This document shows positions 42,356-50,688 of a stretch of 64,000 bases of DNA, piece by piece. The position numbers and the translations under genes are program-made. This DNA comes from Opitutaceae bacterium (lineage in GTDB: Bacteria > Verrucomicrobiota > Verrucomicrobiia > Opitutales > Opitutaceae), in the NCBI GenBank assembly GCA_028281165.1, contig JANQKI010000316.1:1-64000 (forward strand). Reading direction: 5' to 3'. Positions within the stretch are counted from its first letter, which is position 1. Each line of letters opens with the position of its first letter. The notes under the pieces were generated by a model, which saw only the letters and a list, made by a program, of their open reading frames with translations, was not told where the DNA came from and ran no database searches.

Positions 42356-42937
42356 TTAAGACTCCGCGAGATTTTCCCTGCTCCGCCTTCCAAAGAGAGA
42401 GGCTCCACCCTCTCTGAAGGCCATCCATTCCATTATAAAGGAAAGCGAAGCGACAAAAAGGAGATCGGATGTCAGGCTATGACGGAAGAAGGTCCAGGTA
42501 GGAGCGAAGCCAGGCAAGCCCACGGTTAGCGCTTGCCACCAGCCAGTAAGAGACTTCGCGTAGCCAGGTTCAACTACCCAGGCATAGGAATTCGTAATCA
42601 GGTAGAAGAGAACAGAACCGGCAAAAGCTCCCCCAAAGATCGAGGTCCACGTTTTATTCCTGGAAACCCATATTCCAATTAAAAAGGCTAGCCCGAAGGA
42701 AAGGTATTTAAAGATCATCCCCACATAAAACAGACTTACTCCGTAATGATGGTTCAGATACAAATCGCTTGCTAGCAAAGCTGCTAACGGTATGGCATAA
42801 TTATAGGGCCGCTTCAGATAGATCGCCCCACAAAAAGCCAAAGCCATCATTGGCGAAAAATTCAAAAGCTCTGGGTGATGCAAAGCAAACACCCGACTTA
42901 ATACAGCGACAATGATGAGAGGGATCGCGATAGCCAT
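42356..42937 (-). CDS. DUF6580-like membrane protein
   Basis: A 193-residue protein with five hydrophobic segments (MAIAIPLIIVAVLSRVFALH, MMALAFCGAIYLKRPYNYAIPL and so on). The SRVFALHHPELLNFSPMMALA start is typical of the DUF6580 family of putative transport proteins. It lies 28 bases downstream of lnt on the same strand and is probably co-transcribed. The substrate is unknown. Confidence 0.8.
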   Translation of the reverse strand: MAIAIPLIIVAVLSRVFALHHPELLNFSPMMALAFCGAIYLKRPYNYAIPLAALLASDLYLNHHYGVSLFYVGMIFKYLSFGLAFLIGIWVSRNKTWTSIFGGAFAGSVLFYLITNSYAWVVEPGYAKSLTGWWQALTVGLPGFAPTWTFFRHSLTSDLLFVASLSFIMEWMAFREGGASLFGRRSRENLAES

Positions 42938-42965
42938 ATTGGATGCAGTTTGGCCGGACGCTAGA

Positions 42966-44597
42966 CTAGCTCAAGCGTGAATTTGGAGATGCTTTCCTTA
43001 AGGAATCTGGCATCCACCCAGCAAAGATAACAAGCAACACAAGCAAGCCATAGTTAAGCCAGACAAACCAGTCTCCGCGCTTGGTGTAGAAAGTCTTTAC
43101 ACCTTTCCAACGCTTGTCGCGATCGAGATTCCAATTAGCTCCCCCGCGAATCCACATGCTGCCATCTTCGTCAACGAGTTCGCCACGCACTCGCCCGTAT
43201 TCATCGATCCAGCCCGACCAACCATCGTTAGAAGCTCGTACGACGATGCGTCGATTCTCGACAGCCCGTAGAACAGAATGGGTCATGTGCTGCCGCGCTG
43301 CCGCGCTCTTTCCATACCAGGCGCTATTTGTAGAGACAAACAACATGGCAGCTCCCTCATCAACGGATTCCCTGACAAGACCGGGAAATACATCCTCATA
43401 GCAAATCAGTGGACCGATTTGAATGGTACGATCAGGGAGATTTAGAGGTAAAGAAAGCGCCTCACGACCTGGATAAACATCACTCTCTAACGGTACAATC
43501 GTTTCGATCCAAGGCCAGGACTCGCGAAAGGGAATGTATTCGCCAAATGGTACAAGGTGTCGCTTCGAGTAGTACTTAGGAAAAAATCCATGCTCTGGCC
43601 TGACCAGCAGAACACTATTGTACCAGACATCTTCATTGTCTTCATCGATCGCAAAGGCTCCGGCGAAAATGGGGAACCCGAGTTTGTCAGCCAACAGGTT
43701 CGCCCACGTTTCCAAAAGGTCATAGCCTTTCAAGGCATCCGGTATAACCGCCTCAGGCCAAAACAAAACATCAGGCTGGGCTGGCTTAAGCAAAAGAGAA
43801 TTCCGCTCTACGATTTCCAGAGTCTCTCTAAAGAAATTCTCATCCCATTTCAGCTGCTGAGGAATCGCGGGTTGAAGAACAGCCGCATTGAAAAGGTCCT
43901 CGCGATCCTGACCGGCGATCTCCTTGCCCATCACGAATGTCATCCAAGCAAAGCAAATCAAGGAAACATAGAATTCCGGGCAAACAGCCTTACTGCTACG
44001 ATCCTTCGCGTACCTCACAATCCGAACCAGATAGCCAGCTATACCGGCATTCAGAAAAATGAGAGAGAAGGAGAGTCCCCAAGAACCAAAGTATGCCGCG
44101 CTTTGCAGCATGATTGGATGCTCCCATTGGCTTGCCGCCAATGGGAGCCAAGGAAAGCCCGTGAAAATCCACGTCCTCAGGTGCTCGACAATTACCCACA
44201 AAGCGGCAACTCCAAGAGCGAGCGGCAAGCCAAGCCAGGAGTTCTCGGAGGCGAATCGTCGCGAAAGCCAAGCCGCTCCTAAACTCCAAATCATGAAATG
44301 AGCCCCAACGATTCCCGCCAGGAGAACCATGCCGATAATCGTTACGTGGCGCAGCCAAAAAATCAATACGAGCCAAACAAGCCAGCCAATCGCAAGACTG
44401 GTCCAAGCAACCGCCTTGTAAGAGGGCTTCATTCGAAGCCAAAGTAGCATCGGGATTATGAATACGAAAGCAGCTTCAGAAACGTCAAAAGGCGGAAAGG
44501 CGCTCATGTAGAAGAAGGAGCAAAGGACTAAGGCCAACGCTTGCCCGACAAGCATGCGACGCCTTGTAAACCAGTCGGAAACCTCGCTAATCCACAT
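42966..44597 (-). CDS. lnt: Apolipoprotein N-acyltransferase
   Basis: Adds the third acyl chain to lipoproteins at the inner membrane. The 543 residues consist of about six N-terminal helices followed by a nitrilase domain with the catalytic triad E282 (LFWPEAVIP), K345 (YYSKRHLVPFGEYIPF) and C399 (LICYEDVFPG), and a final membrane helix. The presence of lnt fits the lipoprotein-type signal peptides seen elsewhere in the window. It is followed by the DUF6580 gene. Confidence 0.95.
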   Translation of the reverse strand: MWISEVSDWFTRRRMLVGQALALVLCSFFYMSAFPPFDVSEAAFVFIIPMLLWLRMKPSYKAVAWTSLAIGWLVWLVLIFWLRHVTIIGMVLLAGIVGAHFMIWSLGAAWLSRRFASENSWLGLPLALGVAALWVIVEHLRTWIFTGFPWLPLAASQWEHPIMLQSAAYFGSWGLSFSLIFLNAGIAGYLVRIVRYAKDRSSKAVCPEFYVSLICFAWMTFVMGKEIAGQDREDLFNAAVLQPAIPQQLKWDENFFRETLEIVERNSLLLKPAQPDVLFWPEAVIPDALKGYDLLETWANLLADKLGFPIFAGAFAIDEDNEDVWYNSVLLVRPEHGFFPKYYSKRHLVPFGEYIPFRESWPWIETIVPLESDVYPGREALSLPLNLPDRTIQIGPLICYEDVFPGLVRESVDEGAAMLFVSTNSAWYGKSAAARQHMTHSVLRAVENRRIVVRASNDGWSGWIDEYGRVRGELVDEDGSMWIRGGANWNLDRDKRWKGVKTFYTKRGDWFVWLNYGLLVLLVIFAGWMPDSLRKASPNSRLS

Positions 44598-44672
44598 AGC
44601 AAGAAGGCAGACCCAAATGACTCCTCAGATCAATGTTTAACTTTCTTGGAAACAAGTGCATCATTTTCGAAG

Positions 44673-44697
44673 TTGTAGCGGCGATCGTTGATCGACG
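44673..44697 (+). repeat. GTAG-headed REP-like palindrome
   Basis: TTGTAGCGG head followed by the hairpin CGATC-GTT-GATCG. It has the same head as the element overlapping the stop codon at 11783-11785. Confidence 0.6.
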
Positions 44698-44852
44698 ATA
44701 AGACGTCATAAAGAAATCTCCTCGAACTAGTGATTCGACGACCATGCTCCTTCGCTTTGCAAGCTACGGCGGCACAGGACGCTCGACGCTACAAAATATC
44801 CCAGCCCTACCTGAGCCATCCAACACTGGCGGAATTCCAACGCTTTAGAGAC

Positions 44853-44883
44853 GCCGGAGTCCGGCCTACCGGCCAGCGTAGGC
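44853..44883 (-). repeat. GTAG-headed REP-like palindromes
   Basis: On the minus strand a GTAG head is followed by a perfect 6-bp stem GCCGGA/TCCGGC with a one-base loop (44853-44865). A second pair GCCTAC / GTAGGC (44864-44883) overlaps it. Confidence 0.55.
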
Positions 44884-44921
44884 GCTTGACCTGACTTCAA
44901 CAATGGCCACCCTATTTCCTC

Positions 44922-45161
44922 ATGCCTACCTATGTTTACGAAACGATTCCACAAAGCGAAAACGAGAGGCCGGTTCGTTTTGAATATAAGCAGAGCATGA
45001 ATGACGACCCGCTAAGCCATCACCCAGAAAGCGGGGCTCCCGTAAAACGAGTCATCAGCGGTGGCTATGGCTTTTCCGTAGCAGGTGGCAGCAAAAGCGC
45101 ATCAGCTCCAGCTCCAAGCAGTTGCTGCAATACCGGTGGGTGCGGATGCTCGCACAATTAA
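44922..45161 (+). CDS. FmdB-family-like small zinc-ribbon protein (degenerate)
   Basis: A 79-residue protein that starts like FmdB-type regulatory/zinc-ribbon proteins (MPTYVYETI) and keeps the middle SGAPVKRVISGG segment. The two CxxC pairs expected in the first 40 residues are absent: YETIPQSENERPVRFEYK replaces the usual cysteine knuckle. Instead the C-terminus has SSCCNTGGCGCSHN, four cysteines that could bind metal. It begins 51 bases before the mannosyltransferase gene. Confidence 0.7.
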   Translation: MPTYVYETIPQSENERPVRFEYKQSMNDDPLSHHPESGAPVKRVISGGYGFSVAGGSKSASAPAPSSCCNTGGCGCSHN

Positions 45162-45212
45162 AAGAGCCTCACTCTACCTTCGTTCGATGCCCAATCGGCC
45201 TTTTCCAGGACC

Positions 45213-46355
45213 ATGACCCAAAACCGAGGGGCTGACGAAAACTGCAAGAAACAAATCCGTATCGCGCTCATTGAACCTTTCTTCACTGGTTCGCACGGCC
45301 GCTGGTCCACCGAACTGAAGCAGCATTCTCGACACGATATCGATATCTTTTCCCTTCCCGGGCACCACTGGAAATGGCGAATGCACGGAGGAGCCGTGAC
45401 GCTTGCCAAGCAATTTCTGTCCTCAAAGAATGACTACGATCTCATTTTGGCTTCGGACATGTTGGATCTCTCTGTGTTTCTGACTCTAACTCGAGAAAAG
45501 AGCGGCAAAACGCCTGCCGCCATTTATTTTCACGAGAACCAACTTTGCTATCCCTGGTCGCCTCGCGATGGGGATCGCCAAAAAGGTCGCGATCTGCACT
45601 ATGCTTTCATCAACTACAGTAGCGCGTTAGCAGCCAATAGGCTGCTCTTTAATTCCGAATACCACAAAGAAGCCTTCCTTGAGGCGTTACCTGAGTTTCT
45701 TGATAAGTATCCGGATTTTAATAACAAATCAACTATCGAACGTATTGCTGATAAAAGTGAGGTTCTTCATCTTGCCATGGATCTGAATCGGCTAGACGAG
45801 CTGAGACCACCGCATAAAACGCCAAAGGAAAAACCACTGCTTTTGTGGAATCATAGATGGGAATACGACAAGAATCCGATTGGCTTCTTCCGGGCTCTTT
45901 ACGGCCTTGTTGATCAAGGAATCGAATTTGAACTCGCTCTACTCGGAGAGCATTTCGAGGAAGAGCCTCCTTATTTCCGAGAAGCCAAAGAAAAACTAGG
46001 AAGCCGTATCATTCAGTATGGCAGAGTGGAAAAATTTGAAGATTACGCATGTTGGTTGTGGAAGGCGGATATTCTGCCGGTTACGTCGAAACAGGATTTC
46101 TTCGGCGGCAGTGTTGTGGAAGCCATCTATTGTGGATGCTGGCCCCTGCTGCCAAATCGATTAGCCTATCCGGATCACATTGATCCTGAGCTACATCCAG
46201 AATTTTATTACACGGATATTGAACTTAACTCAAAAATCGCTAAGCTCATCGAAAGCCGTCGTTGGCGAGAACCCTGCCCTCTGAGAATGGAGGTCGCGAA
46301 ATACGATTGGGAGAACCAGATTAAGACGTATGACGAGCGGTTTCTTGATCCATGA
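45213..46355 (+). CDS. tRNA-queuosine alpha-mannosyltransferase (DUF3524, QTMAN-like)
   Basis: A 380-residue GT4-type glycosyltransferase with the DUF3524 N-terminal domain: IALIEPFFTGSHGRWSTEL, LPGHHWKWRMHGGA, DLILASDMLDLSVFLTL and YFHENQLCYPWS. The C-terminal half holds the donor-site region (WNHRWEYDKNPIGFFRALY, PVTSKQDFFGGSVVEAIYCGCWPLLP, in pieces). Members of this family, including human GTDC1/QTMAN, attach mannose to queuosine in tRNA-Asp. Bacterial members are inferred to do likewise. The last codon and TGA stop lie inside a REP-like palindrome (46350-46395). Confidence 0.9.
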   Translation: MTQNRGADENCKKQIRIALIEPFFTGSHGRWSTELKQHSRHDIDIFSLPGHHWKWRMHGGAVTLAKQFLSSKNDYDLILASDMLDLSVFLTLTREKSGKTPAAIYFHENQLCYPWSPRDGDRQKGRDLHYAFINYSSALAANRLLFNSEYHKEAFLEALPEFLDKYPDFNNKSTIERIADKSEVLHLAMDLNRLDELRPPHKTPKEKPLLLWNHRWEYDKNPIGFFRALYGLVDQGIEFELALLGEHFEEEPPYFREAKEKLGSRIIQYGRVEKFEDYACWLWKADILPVTSKQDFFGGSVVEAIYCGCWPLLPNRLAYPDHIDPELHPEFYYTDIELNSKIAKLIESRRWREPCPLRMEVAKYDWENQIKTYDERFLDP

Positions 46356-46395
46356 TCTCACGGTCATGGCTACACCTGTAGCAATGGTCATGAGA
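46350..46395. repeat. REP-like palindrome, copy B, overlapping a stop codon
   Basis: A perfect stem CCATGA / TCATGG with loop TCTCACGG, followed by CTAC and, further on, GTAGCAATGG and TCATGAGA. On the minus strand it is GTAG-headed. The TGA of the mannosyltransferase gene (46353-46355) is part of CCATGA. Confidence 0.7.
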
Positions 46396-46406
46396 CCCTT
46401 TAAAAG

Positions 46407-47546
46407 CTATGAGCTTTTTTGCGTTTCCAAAACGATAGCGTCAAACAAGTGCTTTTCCAGATACTCCATCTTGATGAAACCATAGCCACCGGCTCCCCAC
46501 TTCCGGCCCCAAGAGTTTCGGAAAATAAAAGTAAGATCATCCTTTTTGCCGGTTGGACATTTGTATCCAACGATCGTTACAGCATGCGCATAGCCCTCGC
46601 GGGGCTTTTGCTGACTCAGAGTCGGATTACGAAGAAGCGTCTTGTAGTGAGGCCAGGCTAGTCCAATGACGACAGGTACTCCCGCGTTTAAAGGATGGAT
46701 GAGATTTCCAATCAAAGCGAGTTTGGTACGTCCCGGAATTTTATAATAACTGATCTTTGCCCGAGAACGAGCGCTACGAATCAATTCTTCGGATGGGTCT
46801 ACATCGTTCATTAAGTGTCCAACAATCGAATACGGCAATTTTTCGCGAAGCGGGATGCCATAGGCTCTCAATGCCTGCACGACCTCAGGTAAATAGAAGC
46901 CCGCATCGCCATCATTGGAACGCTCAGAAGCGGACCAGGCGTCCGAGATATCGTAGCGTCCCAAGGTTTTCATGGTTGCCCAAATGAGATATTCTTCAGA
47001 CAGCTTCTCCGCCTTGCCAGCCTGCGCTGCATTCTGATACTCCAAAGCGCTAACGACAGCAAAGACCGCGCAGCTGGGTCGTCGCCCCTGACTGCGTACA
47101 CTCAAATCTAGTTCATTAAATTTCGGTCTTAGATCTACTAGCTCTCTCAACTGAGGTTCCTGACCAAAAGAGCTGAGGATTGTGGATACATCAGAGCTGT
47201 TATCTTGTCGCTTTTGATAAGTTTGAATTGGTTTCCTGCTCCGCTCCTGAGCCTCGAGCTTCAGTTCGTAGCGCCGTTTTTCGGCTTTTTCGGGATCGTA
47301 TCCATACTTTTCTTGCAAATCTTCGGATAGCCTATCCAAATCCACTTGAGCTAATCCACCAGAGTGCAGAATAACCAGGGAGGTGGCGTTAACCGACTTC
47401 ACGGTAACGTTTCGAAAGATTTGGTCGCCTGCCTGCAGCGAATCGTACCTGTCGCCAACAGCCATTGCGCAGTTGCTGAGGAAGACCAAAGCGATAAGAA
47501 TGCAACGCCGCGTCTTTAAAACAAAATCGATCTCCACGAACCCCAT
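46407..47546 (-). CDS. Papain-like (C1) cysteine peptidase, secreted or lipoprotein
   Basis: 379 residues from ATG 47546. The signal region ends in LVFLSNCAMA, which could be a lipobox (SNC) or a cleavage site. A small domain (QAGDQIFRNVTVKSVNATSL...QVDLDRLSEDLQEKYGYDPEKA) common in secreted Verrucomicrobiota proteins comes next, then a C1 domain. The catalytic Cys lies in SQGRRPSCAVFAVVSALEY, His in HAVTIVGYKC and Asn in FIFRNSWGRKWGAGGYGF. The usual QGxCGSCWAF motif is altered to QGRRPSCAVF, so the first disulfide cysteine is missing. Probably periplasmic or surface proteolysis. Confidence 0.85.
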   Translation of the reverse strand: MGFVEIDFVLKTRRCILIALVFLSNCAMAVGDRYDSLQAGDQIFRNVTVKSVNATSLVILHSGGLAQVDLDRLSEDLQEKYGYDPEKAEKRRYELKLEAQERSRKPIQTYQKRQDNSSDVSTILSSFGQEPQLRELVDLRPKFNELDLSVRSQGRRPSCAVFAVVSALEYQNAAQAGKAEKLSEEYLIWATMKTLGRYDISDAWSASERSNDGDAGFYLPEVVQALRAYGIPLREKLPYSIVGHLMNDVDPSEELIRSARSRAKISYYKIPGRTKLALIGNLIHPLNAGVPVVIGLAWPHYKTLLRNPTLSQQKPREGYAHAVTIVGYKCPTGKKDDLTFIFRNSWGRKWGAGGYGFIKMEYLEKHLFDAIVLETQKSS

Positions 47547-47757
47547 TCTTTTAGATGTATCGACCGAATGAACCTGAAGCTTGAGATATGCGGGAATGCG
47601 AGGGCGAGAGCTGCCCAAAACATAAACGCGCCCCCTAGAGGAGGCGCGCTTTCTGTCGCTATTCTGGTGAAAGGGTTATCGCCGACTGGTAATCGTCTCG
47701 AATCCGAAGTTTCAGATGGATTGATCTAAGGAATCGGTCGCCTTTGCCATTCGACAA

Positions 47758-49737
47758 TCAGTTGTCCCAACCATCCTTAAAGACTTCGTCATTCGCCACT
47801 GTGGCGGGTGACTTTTCTCTACTAGGAAGGTCGAAAGATTGATTCGCTTGGGATCCAGCTGAAAAAGGATCCTCTTGGTTGTCTGAGAAAGTGGAAGCTG
47901 AGGCCAAAGCGGTGGTTGTGGCTACTGCTGAGCCTAAACCAATCTGGGCTCCTTTTGTATTCCCGCCATTGACGATGGAAACCAGGTCTTCGATAGCCGA
48001 CTGAAGTGTGTTGGACTGTTCCAAAAGGACTTTGGAGGAAGAAGCTGTTTCTTCCGCTCCAGCGGCATTTCGTTGAGTAACCGTATCCATTTGTGTAATG
48101 GAATTCTGGATAAGACCGACTCCCTTGTTTTGCTCGTCAGAGGCATCGGAGATTTGAGCGACTAGCTCGTCCATCTGTTGCGTATGCTCCACAATGGTTT
48201 GGAGATTTTCAGCCACACGCTGATTCAACTCGACACCGCGTTCGCTCTTCTGGACGGAATTGTCGATCTTCTGAGCCGTAACAGAAGCGGCCTCCGCACT
48301 GCGATGAGCAAGATTACGTACTTCATCAGCAACTACAGCGAACCCAGCGCCAGACTCTCCGGCTCTGGCAGCTTCAACCGCTGCATTCAACGCGAGGATG
48401 TTGGTTTGGAAAGCAATTTCATCGATGGTCTTGATGATGTTCGCTATATTGTCGCTGGAGTCCTTGATCTCCTGCATCGCTACAACCATGTCTTTCATCG
48501 ACTCGGCTCCAGACTCCGCAGCAAGACGAGCTTCGCGAGCCAGAGTTTTAGCGCTCTCGGCATTCTGAGCGTTCTTCGCCGTCATCGCATTCACTTCTTC
48601 AAGCGAAGAGCTGGTTTCTTCGATAGAAGCGGCTTGAGCAGAAGAATCGCGAGCCAGGGCCTCGCTATTCGAGGACACTTGCATTGAGGCCTGTGACGTT
48701 TCGCGAGCGCTTACTTCGAGACGTGTAACAATATCATGGATATTGCGAGTAAGTCCACGAACGATCTTCCAACTAACGCCTAGACCGAAAACAAAGCCAA
48801 GGATGCTGATTACCCAAACCCACAACTTAACTGTTGTCTGGGTGCTCTTAGCTTCCTTGCTCAAATTGTCCTGAGTAGAAGCGATGAGGCCTTGGATCGC
48901 TTGCATCTTCTCTGCAAACCTCTGACCTTCGGGCAAAAGCTGAGTATCGCGAATAGACTTGATTTCAATCAAAGTCTGGGAAAGTTCCTGAACGCCAGAT
49001 TCGTAGGTATCGCAAGTGGCTAATGAATTGGAAAGATGCTTTTCCTTGGCTTCATCTTTCAGGCTCTCGTCGAATTCGACACCCAAATCGTAGTCTTCTT
49101 TAAGAGAAGTCAACTGATCGCGGAGCTTGGAAATCATAGCCAACGCTTCATCAGCGTCTTCCTTTTGAAATGAAGCGATGAATCGGCTGGTTGCCGTATC
49201 CGCTTCAAACATACTTTGCAGCGCGGATGAAGTAGCGAAGGCCCCAGCAATGTCTCCTTTTGACTGGTCTGCCGCCAAAAGCTCTTTCAAATCGTTTTTG
49301 ATGGACTCAGCGCTTGGTTCGATAGATTGAGTGAGGAGCTCGTTTTCCTTATTACGCAGGCTGACAATATTATTAAAAGCTCCGTCATAACCCCGCATGA
49401 TTTGTTGAGCATCTTCCAAAAGCTTTTTGTTATCTGCGCTGGCATTTTTGATGGTGTCTGCAAATTGACGATTAAGATCCTGATACATGCTCTCGTGATC
49501 AGAAACCAATGACGTATCACGCGTAGTGATGTAGTCTCCTATATTCGACTTCATCGTGAGAGCGACTGACGACATTTCCGAGGCGGCATTGCCTTCATCT
49601 ACACTGTCGGAAAATTCGCTGAATGACCCATTCAAGCTGGAAACGGCCCAAAAGGATACTGCAGCGAGAAAGACAAAGAAGAGGAGAACGATCGCTACGG
49701 TAGCGCCTATTTTTTTAGCAAGTGATAGAGTCGTCAT
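47758..49737 (-). CDS. Methyl-accepting chemotaxis protein
   Basis: A 659-residue chemoreceptor. An N-terminal membrane helix ([22 protein letters not shown]) is followed by a long helical periplasmic sensor region (residues about 35-300), a second membrane helix ([19 protein letters not shown]) and a cytoplasmic signalling coiled coil. The hairpin tip [40 protein letters not shown] (conserved in pieces) is standard. It ends in a flexible tail. No che genes are nearby, so it feeds a remote chemotaxis or adhesion pathway. The ligand is unknown. Confidence 0.93.
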   Translation of the reverse strand: MTTLSLAKKIGATVAIVLLFFVFLAAVSFWAVSSLNGSFSEFSDSVDEGNAASEMSSVALTMKSNIGDYITTRDTSLVSDHESMYQDLNRQFADTIKNASADNKKLLEDAQQIMRGYDGAFNNIVSLRNKENELLTQSIEPSAESIKNDLKELLAADQSKGDIAGAFATSSALQSMFEADTATSRFIASFQKEDADEALAMISKLRDQLTSLKEDYDLGVEFDESLKDEAKEKHLSNSLATCDTYESGVQELSQTLIEIKSIRDTQLLPEGQRFAEKMQAIQGLIASTQDNLSKEAKSTQTTVKLWVWVISILGFVFGLGVSWKIVRGLTRNIHDIVTRLEVSARETSQASMQVSSNSEALARDSSAQAASIEETSSSLEEVNAMTAKNAQNAESAKTLAREARLAAESGAESMKDMVVAMQEIKDSSDNIANIIKTIDEIAFQTNILALNAAVEAARAGESGAGFAVVADEVRNLAHRSAEAASVTAQKIDNSVQKSERGVELNQRVAENLQTIVEHTQQMDELVAQISDASDEQNKGVGLIQNSITQMDTVTQRNAAGAEETASSSKVLLEQSNTLQSAIEDLVSIVNGGNTKGAQIGLGSAVATTTALASASTFSDNQEDPFSAGSQANQSFDLPSREKSPATVANDEVFKDGWDN

Positions 49738-49834
49738 TGTGGGAACTAATGTCGTTGATCGTTGAGGGGTAGGGAGAGAGCCGATACATTTTTAGAGTCT
49801 CGGCAGAGTCGTTATCTGGAATTAATGGTCGAAG

Positions 49835-50377
49835 TTATGCTTTAGGAGAGTAAGTAAATTTGAAGGGAACGCGGAGCTTGGACTTGACTGACTTTCCTCC
49901 AACTTTTGCGGGCTCGAATCTCCAAGTCCTGGCTGCTTCAAGGGAAGGAGATTCCAGCTCGGCGTGAGTAGATTTGTTAACCTTGGCGAAGAGAACCTTG
50001 CCCTTCGAATCGAGGACGAGATCGACGCTCACCATACCTTTAAAGTCCGGGCTGTGAAATTGATTAGGCAAATCCGGCATAACGCTTTGTTTAATTACCG
50101 GCTGCTTGTCCCACTTTGTGTAGACGTCGACTGCTTCAGGATGCTCTGCAGCCCAAGCGTTTATCTTGTCTTGCGTTGCCGCATCGAAATCCGTCAAGGG
50201 CACTGTAATCTTTTCGCCTGCAGCATTCTTTAGCGAAGCTTGCCCTTCGAAAAGCTTGTACAATTCGCCTTCATACGATTCTCCGCTTGCCATTGTAAAC
50301 GTCTCAGCCGAAGCGATCGAAACTGCAGAGCAGAAAAATATCGTAGAAAGAATGATGTAGAGGGATTTCTTCTTCAT
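49835..50377 (-). CDS. TonB C-terminal-domain protein
   Basis: 180 residues with a signal peptide (MKKKSLYIILSTIFFCSAVSIASA), a short Verrucomicrobiota-type domain (FTMASGESYEGELYKLFEGQASL) and a C-terminal TonB-type domain (VSVDLVLDSKGKVLFAKVNKS, EAARTWRFEPAKVGGKSVKSKLRVPFKFTY). It lacks the proline-rich spacer of a full TonB, so it is probably a periplasmic TonB-C protein rather than an energy transducer. Upstream 50378-50686 has several hairpins. Confidence 0.82.
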   Translation of the reverse strand: MKKKSLYIILSTIFFCSAVSIASAETFTMASGESYEGELYKLFEGQASLKNAAGEKITVPLTDFDAATQDKINAWAAEHPEAVDVYTKWDKQPVIKQSVMPDLPNQFHSPDFKGMVSVDLVLDSKGKVLFAKVNKSTHAELESPSLEAARTWRFEPAKVGGKSVKSKLRVPFKFTYSPKA

Positions 50378-50686
50378 TTGATTAATATGGGATGATGCAA
50401 AAATAGTTCGGATAGTTTTTAGATCAGGAGATGAAATCGGCCCTGCTTAGCGGTTCTTAAGCGCTAGAACCGACGAAAAGATAACATTCATAGATATTCT
50501 CTACGCTATGAATGCCCTTCATAGGGTAATGCGCTTAGATACGGATGGGACTGGGAGGGTAATCCGTGAATTCTTGGTCAAATACCACGAATTTGTATTC
50601 TAGTTTTTATCTTTGAAATCCCAAAAATTTCAGCGAGTTAGCGGTTAAATAACCTGAATCGAAAAGATCCGGTGTCTATTTAACCG
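50378..50686. other. Hairpin-rich intergenic region
   Basis: No gene is seen. It contains perfect inverted repeats CGGTTCT...AGAACCG (50451-50472), CATTCATAG...CTATGAATG (50485-50514), and AGCGGTTAAATA...TATTTAACCGCT (50640-50688, 25-base loop). The last overlaps the dGTPase stop and may end that gene. Confidence 0.6.
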
Positions 50687-50688
50687 CT
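50640..50688. terminator. Possible dGTPase terminator (12-bp inverted repeat)
   Basis: Perfect 12-bp arms separated by 25 bases include the dGTPase stop codon. There is no T-run directly after it, so termination is not certain; a repeat of other kind is possible. Confidence 0.35.

Larger units (their letters stand above)
44598..44921. other. Intergenic REP cluster between lnt and the FmdB-like gene
   Basis: No gene is visible. The stretch contains three palindromic pieces: TTGTAGCGG with hairpin CGATC-GTT-GATCG (44673-44697), a CTTCGCTTTGCAAGCTACG repeat followed by GGCGGCACAGG and ending CGACGCTACAA (44750-44793), and GCCGGA-G-TCCGGC followed by CTAC plus GCCTAC...GTAGGC (44853-44883). Confidence 0.65.

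Noticed and set aside
43557-44282. 241-residue plus-strand frame opposite lnt
   Set aside because: Antisense shadow of lnt, whose catalytic triad is intact.
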